Assembly (NCBI GenBank): GCA_030323885.1
Contig: CM059198.1
Coordinates: 60,414,917-60,478,916 of the forward strand
Direction of reading: 5' to 3'
DNA length: 64,000 nucleotides
From: Branchipolynoe longqiensis
Taxonomy: Eukaryota; Annelida; Polychaeta; Phyllodocida; Polynoidae
Under the pieces are notes generated by a model that saw nothing but the letters and a program-made list of their open reading frames with translations, did not search any database and was not told where the DNA came from. Below, in pieces: positions 44,055-53,791 of this stretch (positions are counted from its first letter, which is position 1; each line of letters begins with the position of its first letter). Position numbers and translations under genes: made by a program.

Positions 44055-44600
44055 CCCAAAGTCGTCTGCCTTGATCCAAAGTTGTCTAATTTCACACGAA
44101 GTCTTCCACTTTCATAGCCTTTCATTTCACTTATAGTTGTCAGTCAAAGTCGTCTGCTTTCAGTCAAAGTCGTCTGCTTTCGGTCAAAGTCATCTGCTTC
44201 AGTCAAAGTCGTCTGTTTTACTCAAAGTCATCTGCTTTCAGTCAAAGTCATCTGCTTTCACTCAAAGTTGTCTCCTTTCAGTCAAAGTCGACTGCTTTCA
44301 GTCAAAGTCATCTGTTTTCAGTCAAAGTTGTCTCCCTTCAGTCAAATTTGTCTGCTTTCAGTCAAAGTCATCTGCTTCAGTCAAAGTCGTCTGTTTTCAC
44401 TCAAAGTCATCTGCTTTCAGTCAAAGTCATCTGCTTTCAGTCAAAGTCATCTCGTTTCAGTCAAAGTCGTCTCATTTCAGTCAAAGTCGTCTACTTTCAG
44501 TTAATTTCATCTGATATAAGAAAAGTGTCCGCTTTCAATTAGTGATCCATTTTGTCTCGGACTTCTCACTTTCATACAAAGTCGTCTGCTCTTAAAATAC
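44055..44600 (+). repeat. 20-bp array (TCAAAGTCRTCTGCTTTCAG)n
   Basis: About 24 units, most regular at 44145-44510. Because 20 is not a multiple of 3, all frames share similar peptides (QSKSSAF, VKVVCF), giving three overlapping frames of 62-125 aa that are artefacts. The unit contains GTCGTCTGC, the same word that is dispersed elsewhere in the window. Confidence 0.93.
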
Positions 44601-44912
44601 CCTGACACTTTCCTGAGTAGTTTTCGCTTCACAGGTAATCTTGGGTGGCACAGCACGTTCAAGCTGGGAGTATTCTTTCTGAAAATGACTGAATAATTAA
44701 ATATGATTCTAAATTAATATCAACAGCCTCTGAGATTGCATCTGATTCGGCCACCTGGACGATTCTGTTGAAACAAACAAAGTAAGAGGTTTTATCTGCC
44801 TCTGTATTGTCAACTCAAGGACACAATCCTGTGGACAAGAGCCAACATTTGACTCGCTTTTCTTGAAGACACAAACTGATGTCATCTATGGCAATTGTTA
44901 CCCATCAATGCA

Positions 44913-45250
44913 AGACCAGATGGGATGGCCGAATGAGTTGGGCATCTGTATTTCGTTTTGGTAGATCGTGGGATTCGAACCCACCCTGGTGGAGTCAAAC
45001 CAATGACTTAAAAATGCATACTTGTAGATGCACTTCCTAGACAGGCGCTCGCCATTATTAGGATATGACAAGGACTGGTTTGCTCAGTGTCAGGATAATG
45101 TGACTGAGTGGGATATCAGGCCACAGTGCTGGCAGCCTGGCATCCCAGTAGGGCAGCACTATAAAGTTGCCATGAGTGTACACTGTCACAAGTCGGTACC
45201 CATGCTCACATGAGCTTAGATGTTGCTAGGACGTAAAACCCAAACAACCA
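44913..45250 (+). mobile_element. SINE-A copy with 13-bp target-site duplication
   Basis: ACCCATCAATGCA at 44900-44912 and 45251-45263 borders a full-length copy with head GGGATGGCCGAATGAGTTGG. Confidence 0.95.
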
Positions 45251-45328
45251 ACCCATCAATGCATAATTTTCTGACATACACCGGGGCTGGTATAACCCTT
45301 TGGTGTTGCTACAAGGTCAAACCCACTA

Positions 45329-45829
45329 CAGTACAACCCGTTAAACCAAGCTCGGTTAAACCAAACGACTGGTTGATCTAAACTTTGTTGGCAGCCCGGC
45401 AAAATACTACCATTTATCATATAAAAAAGTTGGTTAAACCAAAGTCGGTTAATCCAAACTACCGGTTAATCCAAACAAAATTGTCGGGCCCCAGACCACT
45501 TCCGGTATATTTAAACCAAACGTTCATGTGGTTATAAGGTCATCTGAGACTTTTTATATGATAAATGGTAGTATTTTGCCGGGCGCCGAAAAAAGTTTGG
45601 ATTAACCGATCGTTTCGTTTAACTGAGCTTGGTTTAACTGGGTTAGACTGTATATACATAAAAAAAAACAATAATCAAAGTGTCCACATACACTGTACAT
45701 TGCATTCATAATGCACTTGCATTTTTGCCAAAGCCAAGTCAACGACGAAGCCAAAGCTCGGTTAAACCAATGATCGGTTAATCCAAACACATTTCTAGGG
45801 TCCCTTCAAGTTTTAACGGGGTTATACTG
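45329..45829. mobile_element. Pogo/Tigger-like composite foldback T3
   Basis: Flanked by TA. Starts CAGTACAACCCGTTAAACCA; ends (inverted) CAGTATAACCCCGTTAAAAC. It contains the same long inverted repeat and the same outer arm as T2 but in the opposite order. The 33-base arms ACTTTTTTATATGATAAATG.. are conserved between loci. Non-coding. Confidence 0.85.
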
Positions 45830-45866
45830 TATAACCCATTATACATCTGCATACATAGTGATCATT

Positions 45867-46175
45867 TTTGTTTGTTTGTTGTTATTTTATGTCCTAGCAA
45901 CATCTAAGGTCATATCAGGATGGGTACCGACTTGTGACAGTGCGCACTCATGGCAACTTTATAGTGCTGTCCCACTGGGAAACCAGGCCACTGGCACCAT
46001 GACCTGGTATCCCACTCAGTCACATTATCCTGACACTGAGCACCCCAGTCCCTACCCTGTCCTAATAATGGTGAGTGCATGGCTAGGAAGCAACAAGTAT
46101 CAATTTTTAAGTCATTGGTTTGTCTCGACCAGGGTTCGAACACACGACCCCGCGATCTACCAGCACGGGAGACTG
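45867..46175 (-). mobile_element. SINE-A copy with 12-bp target-site duplication, head truncated
   Basis: ATAGTGATCATT at 45855-45866 and 46176-46187. The copy stops inside the tRNA-like head (CTACCAGCACGGGAGAC), so box A is missing: a 5'-truncated insertion. Confidence 0.93.
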
Positions 46176-46249
46176 ATAGTGATCATTAAGAAAGAATTGT
46201 AGATGATATTGTGACTTACTTATGCAAGCTATTCTTCAGTTGTGATGTG

Positions 46250-46800
46250 TGAGGAGGTGTTACTCACAAGGTTTAACTAAATATCTCCATGGAAACATTA
46301 TCACATGCTGTCCTTCAGAAATAGTATCACTCGTTTTTCTACACATTGCCGCAGTTGGCCATTCCAGGATGACTCACTATTTTATCTTAAAAGGTGAGGA
46401 ACCACCAGAATGCTTTGGCTGTCAGTGTTTATTGACACGGGTACATATTCTATTGGAATGTTGCGATTTTGCATTGAACAGACACCACTTTTATCAAACA
46501 CATAATCTGCAAATGTGAAATAATCATTGAATTTCTGAAAACAGCTAAAACTGTATAGACTTCTATGATTTTACCTTAGGTTTGTATTTATCCAAACTTT
46601 TACTCTTACGTAAACAAAAATGTTAAAACATTAAAACCCTTAAGTATTTTAGCATATTGTTTTTTAATTCTCTGTTGAAGGATATAGTCAGAATATATTT
46701 GTGTTAAGTTGAATAAATAAATTTAAAAAACAACATCTCACCATGAATATGGCCATAGCCGCAGACATGGCGTAAAACCCCCCAGTCACTGACTCACTCA
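46250..46800 (+). mobile_element. LINE 3' fragment (type 2) with ACTC-type tail
   Basis: The coding end (see next entry) is followed by about 170 bp of AT-rich 3' sequence, then TCTCACCATGAATATGGCCA and ATGGCGTAAAACCCCCCAGT CACTGACTCACTCA. The same tail motif occurs at 9840-9926. Confidence 0.75.
46300..46518 (+). pseudogene. LINE ORF2 C-terminal region (zinc-knuckle-like)
   Basis: Residues AAVGHSRMTHYFILKGEEPP, then ECFGCQCLL, TRVHILLECCDFALNRHHFY. The pattern GH(T/S)R(L/M)TH..LKGE.PP.C..C...LT..HIL.EC.DF...R..FY is the conserved end of many jockey/CR1/I-type LINE polyproteins. After a stop, a further FLKTAK piece continues the family pattern. Upstream RT and RNase H regions are missing. 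The clade is not assigned. Confidence 0.75.
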
Positions 46801-46950
46801 TACGCTTTCTTTAAGTAACCTTATCACACGCATTTCTTCGGACACATTATCATACGCTTTTCTTCTGAAGAAGGTCTGCACAGCACCACATCCTCTGTTG
46901 ATTGAATTCACAAGCCACTAGCCATAACTCATTAGCCAACAATGAATTGT

Positions 46951-47287
46951 TGTTGCTGTTGTTTGTTTGTTGTTGTTTTATATCCTAGCAACATGAAAGG
47001 TCATAAGAGGACAGGTACCGACTTGTGACAGTGCACACTCATGGTGACTTTATAGTGCTGCCCCACTTGGAAATCAGACCGCCTAAACAATGACCCGATA
47101 TCCCACTCAGTCACATTATCCTGACCCTGAGCTAACCAGTCCTTTCCCTATCCTATTAATGCCGAGCACCGGGCTAGGAAGCGACAAGTATCAATTTTTA
47201 AGTTATTGGTTTGACTCGACTGGGAACTGAACTCTCGACTTTCTGCACGCGAGACCCGCACTGTCCTGATTAGGCCACAGCCTCCGG
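46951..47287 (-). mobile_element. SINE-A copy, full length
   Basis: From GTTTGTTTGTTGTTGTTTTA to the inverted head ...GATTAGGCCACAGCCTCCGG. Confidence 0.9.
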
Positions 47288-47502
47288 TTGATGTTGGTTG
47301 CATTCATTGAGAAGCAGGGACAATTTCAATGGCGGACAATAGACCTTTCCCACAGAGTCTGCGCCGTGAGCGCCTATCAAAAACATTAGTTCTTGCCGCT
47401 GCCATCAGAAAACAGCGTTTTCTTTATTTCTTTTAGAGGCGGTACATTAGTTGATTAAGCAGGCGAATTCTCAATCGTGGAAAATTGCTTTTCCTGATTC
47501 CA

Positions 47503-47590
47503 CTGCTCCTTGCCCTATTCTAGTGATGCCGAACGCCAGGTTAGGTAGTGAAGAGTATCAATTCTTAAGTCAGTGGCTTGACTCGACCAA
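47503..47590 (-). mobile_element. SINE-A internal fragment
   Basis: CCTTGCCCTATTCTAGTGATG to TTGACTCGACCAAA: part of body and linker only. Confidence 0.75.
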
Positions 47591-47591
47591 A

Positions 47592-47905
47592 GCCAGACAG
47601 TATGGCCGAATGAGTTGAAAGTCCGTCTCCCGTCTTGGTAGATCATGGGATTCGAACCAATGACTTCAAAATTGATACCTGTCGCTTCCTAGTCTGGCAC
47701 TCAGCATTATTAGGATAGGGCAAGGACTGGTTGGCTCAGTGTCAGGATAATGTGACTGAGTGCCATATCAGGTCATTGTACTGGCAGCCTGTTCTCCATA
47801 TGGGACAGCACTATAAAGTCGCCATGAATGTGCACTGTCACAAGTCAGTACCCGTCCTGATATGACCTTAGATGTTGCCAGTATGCAAAACTCCAACAGA
47901 CAAAC
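47592..47905 (+). mobile_element. SINE-A copy, nearly full length
   Basis: Head AGTATGGCCGAATGAGTTGA. A short deletion joins box B to the linker (GGGATTCGAACCAATGACTT). Body and tail complete. Confidence 0.9.
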
Positions 47906-48001
47906 AATGACACGACCAGCATTCGAACCCAAGACGTTTTCAAGCCTATGATCTACCAACATAGTAGGCGAGTGCTCAACTGATTCAGCCACTCAGCTTG
48001 G
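47906..48001 (-). mobile_element. Inverted SINE-A head fused to a SINE-A tail (junction 3)
   Basis: Directly after the preceding tail: ACGACCAGCATTCGAACCCA ... CAACTGATTCAGCCACTCAG is a head in the opposite orientation. Confidence 0.75.
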
Positions 48002-48087
48002 CAATGGAAAGCCTCTATTTAACATAAAGCACACTGAACTGCTACCCATAGCATTAGCATGGCGGGTTTGGGATGGAAATAACCTAC

Positions 48088-48264
48088 AGTAAAACCTCCC
48101 TAACCAACCCCATCCACAAATCGACCACTCCCCTATATCGATCCCTTTATTTGGATCCCAACAATACCACTGTAACCATATTCTAACTCCCTAAAGCGAC
48201 CACCTCTGTAAATGGACCACTTAAAGTCGGTCCCATGGTCGGTCGATTTAGAGAGGTTTTATTG
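48088..48264. mobile_element. Pogo/Tigger-like MITE T4
   Basis: TA-flanked. Ends CAGTAAAACCTCCCTAACC and inverted CAATAAAACCTCTCTAAATC. Interior CAAATCGACCACTCCCCTAT also occurs (inverted) in T6 at 58496-58687. Confidence 0.8.
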
Positions 48265-48470
48265 TATATACACATATATATATATAAATATATATATATA
48301 CATATATATATGATGTGTAACACATTTTACGAGTATAAATGCAAGGGTAGCATGTACCCCCCATGTTTCCTCTGTGTGCATTGGTGGAGAGCCCCAATTT
48401 CAGGGCGGGCGCCTCCTTCGTGTCACACACTGGAGGGGAAAAATATATATATAATTATTATTGTGTGTGT
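48265..48470. other. AT microsatellites around a unique segment
   Basis: TATATA runs at 48272-48312 and 48442-48462 enclose mixed sequence. Confidence 0.6.
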
Positions 48471-48504
48471 GTCCAGGTTGATTGCACGAGGTAACCTATA
48501 TAGG

Positions 48505-48540
48505 TTATTGGTTAGGACCCGATTTAGAGAGGTTTTACTG
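48505..48540 (+). mobile_element. Pogo/Tigger-like right end alone
   Basis: GATTTAGAGAGGTTTTACTG followed by TA. It may be the true outer end of a T4 element disrupted by the AT-rich block. Confidence 0.6.
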
Positions 48541-48555
48541 TATTTCTCTTCCTCC

Positions 48556-48720
48556 TTCCACTGCTCCATATCCTATATCCTAGTAATGCTGAGCACAAGG
48601 CTAGGCTGTGACAAGACAACATTTTTTAAATCATTGATTTGACTCAGTCAGGGTTCGAAGCCCACGACCTGTCACGTGGAAGGCTAGTCCCGATCAACGC
48701 ATTTGGTCATCCCACCTGAC
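48556..48720 (-). mobile_element. SINE-A 5' part (head and linker), diverged
   Basis: CTAGTAATGCTGAGCACAAG to CGCATTTGGTCATCCCACC. Confidence 0.75.
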
Positions 48721-49310
48721 TAATTAAATTGTCAAAGTAGATGAAAGCGTAAAGTGAAATGGGACACTATCGGCATCAAATATTGACTTAGAGCAGGTCT
48801 AATATGTAATGCGCTCAAAGTGGTCGAATGATATTTTAAATGGACATCATGATTGCTCTATAAACAACCAGCAAGCTTTTAATTCAATCTTAAAGGACTT
48901 AGCCCGACAAGTAGATAAAATAGCATTGCCAGTATGGATAACATGTTTAATGGTCTAAGCTGGAACACTAAACTGGTTCGCCTTTATGGTGCACAATAAA
49001 ATGATTTTACATCACAGGAAACCCCTCTTGCTAATCAAATATGGGAAATTACAATATGTTGCTGTAATGGCATCATGATTAATACATTGAGAGGTCAGCA
49101 GTTGATCTAATATCCACCCCAACCCACTGTACTAATTATGCCTAAGTCGGAGCATAAACGGCTTTGGTAGGAATCGTGTGTGGCGCGAGGGGGGGCCACC
49201 TGTATACAAGTCCCCGACAGCTGCTGGGGGAGGGGGGACACTCCACCAATGCGCCGATGGAGGAAGTAGGAAAGTATTATGTTCCCATAGTATGTATACT
49301 TGTATAATGC
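48721..49310. other. Non-coding stretch
   Basis: No supported feature. Confidence 0.45.
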
Positions 49311-49830
49311 ATTATACATCACATATATATAGAGAGAGAGAGACATGTATTCATATATGAATATATTTATATATAAATATATTACATAATATATAAATAT
49401 ATCATATTTATATATACTAATTACTATATTCATAATATATATAAAACATGAATAGAGTATATATAAAAATAGTATTAAGTATATAAACATAGTATATTTA
49501 TATATGAGTGTATTATATTTATAGAGAAACATTGGAATATATAAATAGAGTATATTTATATACAAATAGAGTATATTTATATATGAATGTAATATATTTA
49601 TATATAAACATAGTATATTTGTATGTAAATACAGTCTATTTATATCAAGCATATTCTTATATATAATATATAAATGCATAGTGTACATAAATATATACTA
49701 TATATGTGATATATCATATATAGCTATATATATCATATATACAAATATAAAAATATATATAAATAAATATACATTTATATATGTTTGTGCTTGTAGACAT
49801 ATATATATTTATATGTGCTATATAATATAT
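49311..49830 (+). repeat. AT-rich array (about 28-30 bp, TATATTTATATATAAACATAG)
   Basis: ATAGAGTATATTTATATA-type units recur about every 28-30 bp at 49440-49640, surrounded by pure TA runs. The 193-aa Ile/Tyr-rich minus frame is an artefact. Confidence 0.85.
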
Positions 49831-50205
49831 TATGTGAACATAAATAAAGAATAGTCCCTAATATATTTTCCTTCCAGAGAAAATAAACTCAACCCAACCC
49901 AAGTCTAGTCTTTTGCTTCTCATTTCCTGTTCGATTGTTTATATGTATATATATATATATTTCTTTATTTACTAAATTATTTAGGTCATCCAGTAGGACA
50001 ACCACTGTATTGGTGGTGTACGTGACTGTGCACTTATGTTGCCTTTATTTTGTATATGTAGAGCTTTTAAGTAAACGTATGTCCCCCAAAAGGTCTGGAA
50101 TACTCATCGCGTATCTCTCCACTCCAAGGTAGAAGCGTATTCTGCAGTTTTGTGACATGTACATAATTGGCAATATCACAGCCCCCCATCTTTCAGTGCA
50201 CTGAG
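49831..50205. other. Non-coding stretch
   Basis: No feature supported. Confidence 0.4.
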
Positions 50206-50460
50206 GCCTGGATATGGGGACGGGTGAGAGGGGAGGTGGGAGGAGGGAGGAGGGGGGAGGGAGGAGGGAGGAGGGAGGGGGAGTGGGGGAGGAGAGGGGG
50301 AGTGGGGAGTGGGTGGTTGTGTGGAGGGTGTTGAGTGTGGGGGTGGGGGAGGGGGAGGTGGAGTGCGGAGGGGATGGGAAGGGGGAGGAGGGAGGGGGAG
50401 AGTATGTGGGTGTGGAGGTGGGGGGAGGGGGGGGCTGGGGGGAGGGGGCGGTTGGAGTGT
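50206..50460 (+). repeat. Homopurine tract (GGGAGGAGGGAGG)
   Basis: About 250 bases of nearly pure G/A with scattered GT. Many GGG runs (G-quadruplex and triplex potential). The Pro-rich minus frames (160 and 130 aa) are artefacts. Confidence 0.9.
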
Positions 50461-50503
50461 TGTTTCTAAAGCACCCATATCTCTGTTTTTGGAAATATAT
50501 ATA

Positions 50504-50689
50504 CAGTGAAACGCTGTTATGACGCACCCTATTTTAACTCGAATTCGGATATAACGCAAATGATTCATTTGACTCAGAATTCTTCAATTCAAAGGTAATG
50601 CAGTAAACTGAACCCCAATTAAAGGGACCTCATTGTTTTTACACTGGTGTGGTATAGACACCAAACGATCACGTTATAACCAGGTTGTA

Positions 50690-50692
<3 letters not shown>
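50504..50692. mobile_element. Pogo/Tigger-like MITE T5
   Basis: TA-flanked. Ends CAGTGAAACGCTGTTATGAC and inverted CATTACAACCTGGTTATAAC. The interior TTAACTCGAATTCGGATATA and AACCCCAATTAAAGGGACCT resembles such elements. Confidence 0.65.
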
Positions 50693-50728
<36 letters not shown>

Positions 50729-50756
50729 TCTAAGTTTCACTGTATATATCTATTTG

Positions 50757-50787
<31 letters not shown>

Positions 50788-50930
50788 ATAAACATCAAAT
50801 ACACTTTATTCTCCATATACACCATACAAACCGAATACATAAAATATAGACATACGACTATATATAATATCCATATATATATATGATATATCATGATATA
50901 TATGACATATATATCATCTATAGGACGCAT
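50693..50930 (+). repeat. (TA)n microsatellites
   Basis: TATATA runs at 50690-50722, 50757-50790 and 50862-50890. Confidence 0.9.
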
Positions 50931-50955
50931 GATATGTCTGACATGTCACATGTCA

Positions 50956-51000
50956 TGTCACCATGTAATGTGTTATAATATAACACATTACATGGTGACA
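50956..51000. repeat. Perfect hairpin, 21-bp arms, 3-base loop
   Basis: TGTCACCATGTAATGTGTTAT, AAT, then its exact complement, ending TGGTGACA. It lies between TA arrays and a TIR element; function unknown. Confidence 0.9.
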
Positions 51001-51046
51001 CTTATATGTGTTATATATGTCACAAATGTCATATTTGTTATATATA

Positions 51047-51304
51047 TGAGCCTGTCTCAAAAGGCGCTAACTCTTCATTTTTTTGTCCATAGTAACGATT
51101 GACACAAAACAGCACAAAAACGGTTACACTGAAAACACAAGGACATTTGCTTCAAATCAATATGTATTCTATTGGGATTATGAAACACCATGTAAAAAAC
51201 AAATCGGTTTGTCCTGAGCAAATGCATAAGTATATAGTGTGTTGCTCGTTACAATGGACAAAGTTTTGTCCCATATTGCTTAGCAGCTATTGAGACAGTC
51301 TCAT
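51047..51304. mobile_element. TIR element N1 (TGAG(C/A)CTGTCTCAA ends)
   Basis: The left end TGAGCCTGTCTCAAAAGGCG and inverted right end TGAGACTGTCTCAATAGCTG sit within TATATA on both sides, consistent with a TA or longer duplication. About 258 bp, no ORF. The ends resemble Tc1/mariner-type short elements, which is an inference. Confidence 0.75.
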
Positions 51305-51377
51305 TATATACACCCATTTAATTCACTTCTAGACGGAGTTATTGTTGTCTTCATAGTTTGATACTGTTCTGATACTA

Positions 51378-51552
51378 ATGGAGTATTCTATACTGACCTC
51401 CCAAGCAAGGAGCCATATAGACAGGTAGGCATGGGTAGAGTAGTGACATCAGGGAGCCTAGGTGGTGTAATGGTTAGCCCACTGGGTATAATGCAAGAGA
51501 TGTGGGTTCGATTCCCACTCTAAGCATAATATTTCCCATTTTCATCACCCCC
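51378..51552 (+). mobile_element. SINE-B monomer
   Basis: CTATACTGACCTCCCAAGCA to TTTTCATCACCCCCC, with GGTGTAATGGTTAGCCCACT and box B-like GGGTTCGATTCCC. It is one of two copies seen as a single unit. Confidence 0.87.
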
Positions 51553-51659
51553 CACAACACTAATATATCCAACACCTATCAATGCAATTCTTTGTTTTTT
51601 CAAGTGAAGTGTGGGAGAAGAAAAAGGAAGAACAGATCACAAGCACCTAACCACAAAAC

Positions 51660-52240
51660 CTAAAGTTGCATAGTCCGATGGTTTTGAGTTTCACTCATTT
51701 TCTGAGAAAAATATATTAGATTGATTGCTATAACCTACCTTACTTTATTTAGCTTGAAGTAACTTATATTTTGAATGCGTCACCTTGGAGTTATTTGAAT
51801 TATGACCATGAAAAATTAATGTTGGCAAGCACGCCAAAACTCTGACACAGTAGGCTTCTGCAGTAACAGGTTCTATTAAATTGCCCCAGTATTCCCTTCA
51901 ATGTGGTGACAAATGTTTTAATAAGTGAGGGGATAGCCAAATGAGTTAGAGCGTCCGTCTTCCGTGTTGGTAGATCGGGGGTTCGAATCCTGGTCGAGTC
52001 AAACTAATGACTTAAAGATTGATACTTGTTGCTTCCTAGCCAGACACTCGGCATTATTAGGATAGGGCAAGGAGCAGTGGAATGAGGAAGACTGAAATTT
52101 CCCCTGCTTAATCAACTAATGTACCAAACAAAAATAAAGAAAAAAGCGCACCAGCATCCAGATTAGATATGTAGAATCAAATCTAGATAAATGTTTTTAT
52201 TTGGAAATTTTGATATTTTCATCGGACTATGCAGCTTTAA
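51660..52240 (+). mobile_element. MITE-1 copy i, interrupted by SINE-A
   Basis: From AAAGTTGCATAGTCCGATGG to CATCGGACTATGCAGCTTTA. Split at about 51925 (..GTTTTAATAAGTG) and resuming near 52150 (GCACCAGCATCCAGATTAGA). Confidence 0.87.
51925..52085 (+). mobile_element. SINE-A 5' half within MITE-1
   Basis: Head GGGATAGCCAAATGAGTTAG, box B-like GGGGGTTCGAATCCTGG, linker to AGGATAGGGCAAGGA, then diverging into GCAGTGGAATGAGGAAG, a string also met at 26912. Confidence 0.85.
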
Positions 52241-52275
52241 TACAGGTAAACCAAAACGTGTATGGTGAGTGACAC

Positions 52276-52480
52276 CTGTATCACTCTCCAAACACATGTC
52301 TCGTTATATATAACCATGGAACTCTTGTGAAGTTGTCGCTGGGACTTCCTATCACTCTCCGAACACATGTCTCGTTATATAACCATGGAACTCTTGTGAA
52401 GTTGCCTCTGGGACTTTGTATCACTCTCCGAACACATATCTCATTTTATAATCATGGAAGTCTTGTGAGGTTGTCGCATT
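52276..52480 (+). repeat. About 70-bp tandem repeat, 3 units
   Basis: TATCACTCTCC(A/G)AACACAT ... ATAACCATGGAACTCTTGTG AAGTTG(T/C)C. Third unit is more diverged. Confidence 0.9.
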
Positions 52481-52751
52481 AGAGAAACTGACAAGCGTAG
52501 TCCATATCATGCCCCTTTAATAATGTGTAACAGCGCATGCGCAACGCGTCTGTCTGTGTGTCGTAAGCCCGGTCTGTGTTCACGGAACCACGCCACTTCC
52601 GGTTCCGACCTACTCTCCGGAACCAGGTCCCTCGGGGTGCCGTGTAATGGGGGTTGGTGGGTGGAGTGGTGGAGGGGGGAGGGGTGTGTGTTGGAGTGTG
52701 CAATTCTTGATACGTTGAGGGTTTTTTTTAAACTAGTACTGTAAGGAGCAT
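52481..52751. other. Non-coding stretch
   Basis: GC-richer part with GGGGTTGGTGGGTGGAGTGG near 52650. No gene supported. Confidence 0.4.
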
Positions 52752-53101
52752 TAAAGTTACATAGTGTGATGGTTTTGAATTTCTGTCATTTTTATGAGAT
52801 ACAAATATTAAATTGATCGCTATAATCTACCTGACTTCAGTTTGAAGTAACTTTCATTTTAAATGGCCACCTTTTGAGATATTTGAGAAATGCCAAATTA
52901 AGTTAGGCAAACATGCCAAAAGTCTGACCCCCCATAGGTCTCTGCAGTTACAGGTTCTATTAAATTAATTCAGTATTCCTTGCTATGTCGTGACAAGTGC
53001 TTAATAAGTGCATCAGTATCTAAGTGAGATATGTAGAATAAAATCTAGATAATTGTCTTGCTTTTGAAAACGTGATATTTCATCGGACTATGCAGCATTA
53101 C
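52752..53101 (+). mobile_element. MITE-1 copy j, full length
   Basis: From TTAAAGTTACATAGTGTGAT to CATCGGACTATGCAGCATTA with all internal landmarks. Confidence 0.87.
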
Positions 53102-53102
53102 G

Positions 53103-53215
53103 CCAGAGGAAATGGGCAAATGAGTTGAGCACCTACTTCCCATGGGGCGGGGCAGGTCACAGAATTCTAACGCTGGTTTGAACCCTGTCTGGATCAAACC
53201 AATGATTTAAAACTG
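53103..53215 (+). mobile_element. SINE-A head, diverged
   Basis: GGGCAAATGAGTTGAGCACC, box B-like GGTTTGAACCC, then CAAACCAATGATTTAAAAC. The body is missing. Confidence 0.6.
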
Positions 53216-53339
53216 TCTTTTTTCTTTCCTTTTTTTGTGTGGAAGATTTTTACCGCCTATCATGGATACGTCTGAATAGACTTGTTTTCACTAATAGACA
53301 GTTTGTCGATAGACAGCCCGAGCCTAGAGTTTTACCGAC

Positions 53340-53610
53340 CCAATGGATTTTTAACCTCCCATACCACATAGGCATGGTATGAGAGCAACTGATCCTTTGA
53401 TGGCGCTGTAAGTTATACACAGCGGTGGAAATCCAAATTGGCAGAGGTGGGGGGCACAGGCAATCGAATCACCGACCTTCAGATTAGGAGTCTGACCTAG
53501 AAAAAAGTCAGGCACTCTAACCACTCCACCATAGAGAACACCACCTTGCATATATGTCTCTAGCCTAGCCTGGCAGTTGGTATCACTAGGATAAAGCAAG
53601 GACCAGTTAA
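53340..53610 (-). mobile_element. tRNA-like SINE of a third type, beside a SINE-A linker
   Basis: The complement reads TGGTGGAGTGGTTAGAGTGC (box A-like) and GGTCGGTGATTCGATTGCC (box B-like), about 70 bases apart. On the plus strand after it, AGCCTAGCCTGGCAGTTGGT ATCACTAGGATAAAGCAAGG (53565-53610) is a SINE-A linker piece. No second copy of this head is seen in the window. Confidence 0.5.
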
Positions 53611-53791
53611 ATGACAAAGACCAATTTTCATTATGGGTCATCCAAAGTTACATTTATCGCTTAAACAGGGACAGAGGAAATTTCACTTAATGGCCATCCA
53701 AAGTGTTCAATATGTTCACATTTGGACAAAGCGCAAAATAGGGGGAGGGGTGGGGTGTCAGTCAAGTCTGACTTTTATTGCTTAATATTGT

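Noticed and set aside
44055..44600. CRISPR array or coding repeat protein
   Set aside because: Units of 20 bp without spacers; all three plus frames are open with similar peptides, as expected from a non-multiple-of-3 repeat.
45858..46202. 114-aa frame and similar FYVLATSKVISGWVPTCDSAHSW frames at many loci
   Set aside because: Translations of the inverted SINE-A tail and body, repeated wherever SINE-A lies.
50045..50568. Pro-rich frames of 160 and 130 aa on the minus strand
   Set aside because: Complement of a homopurine tract.
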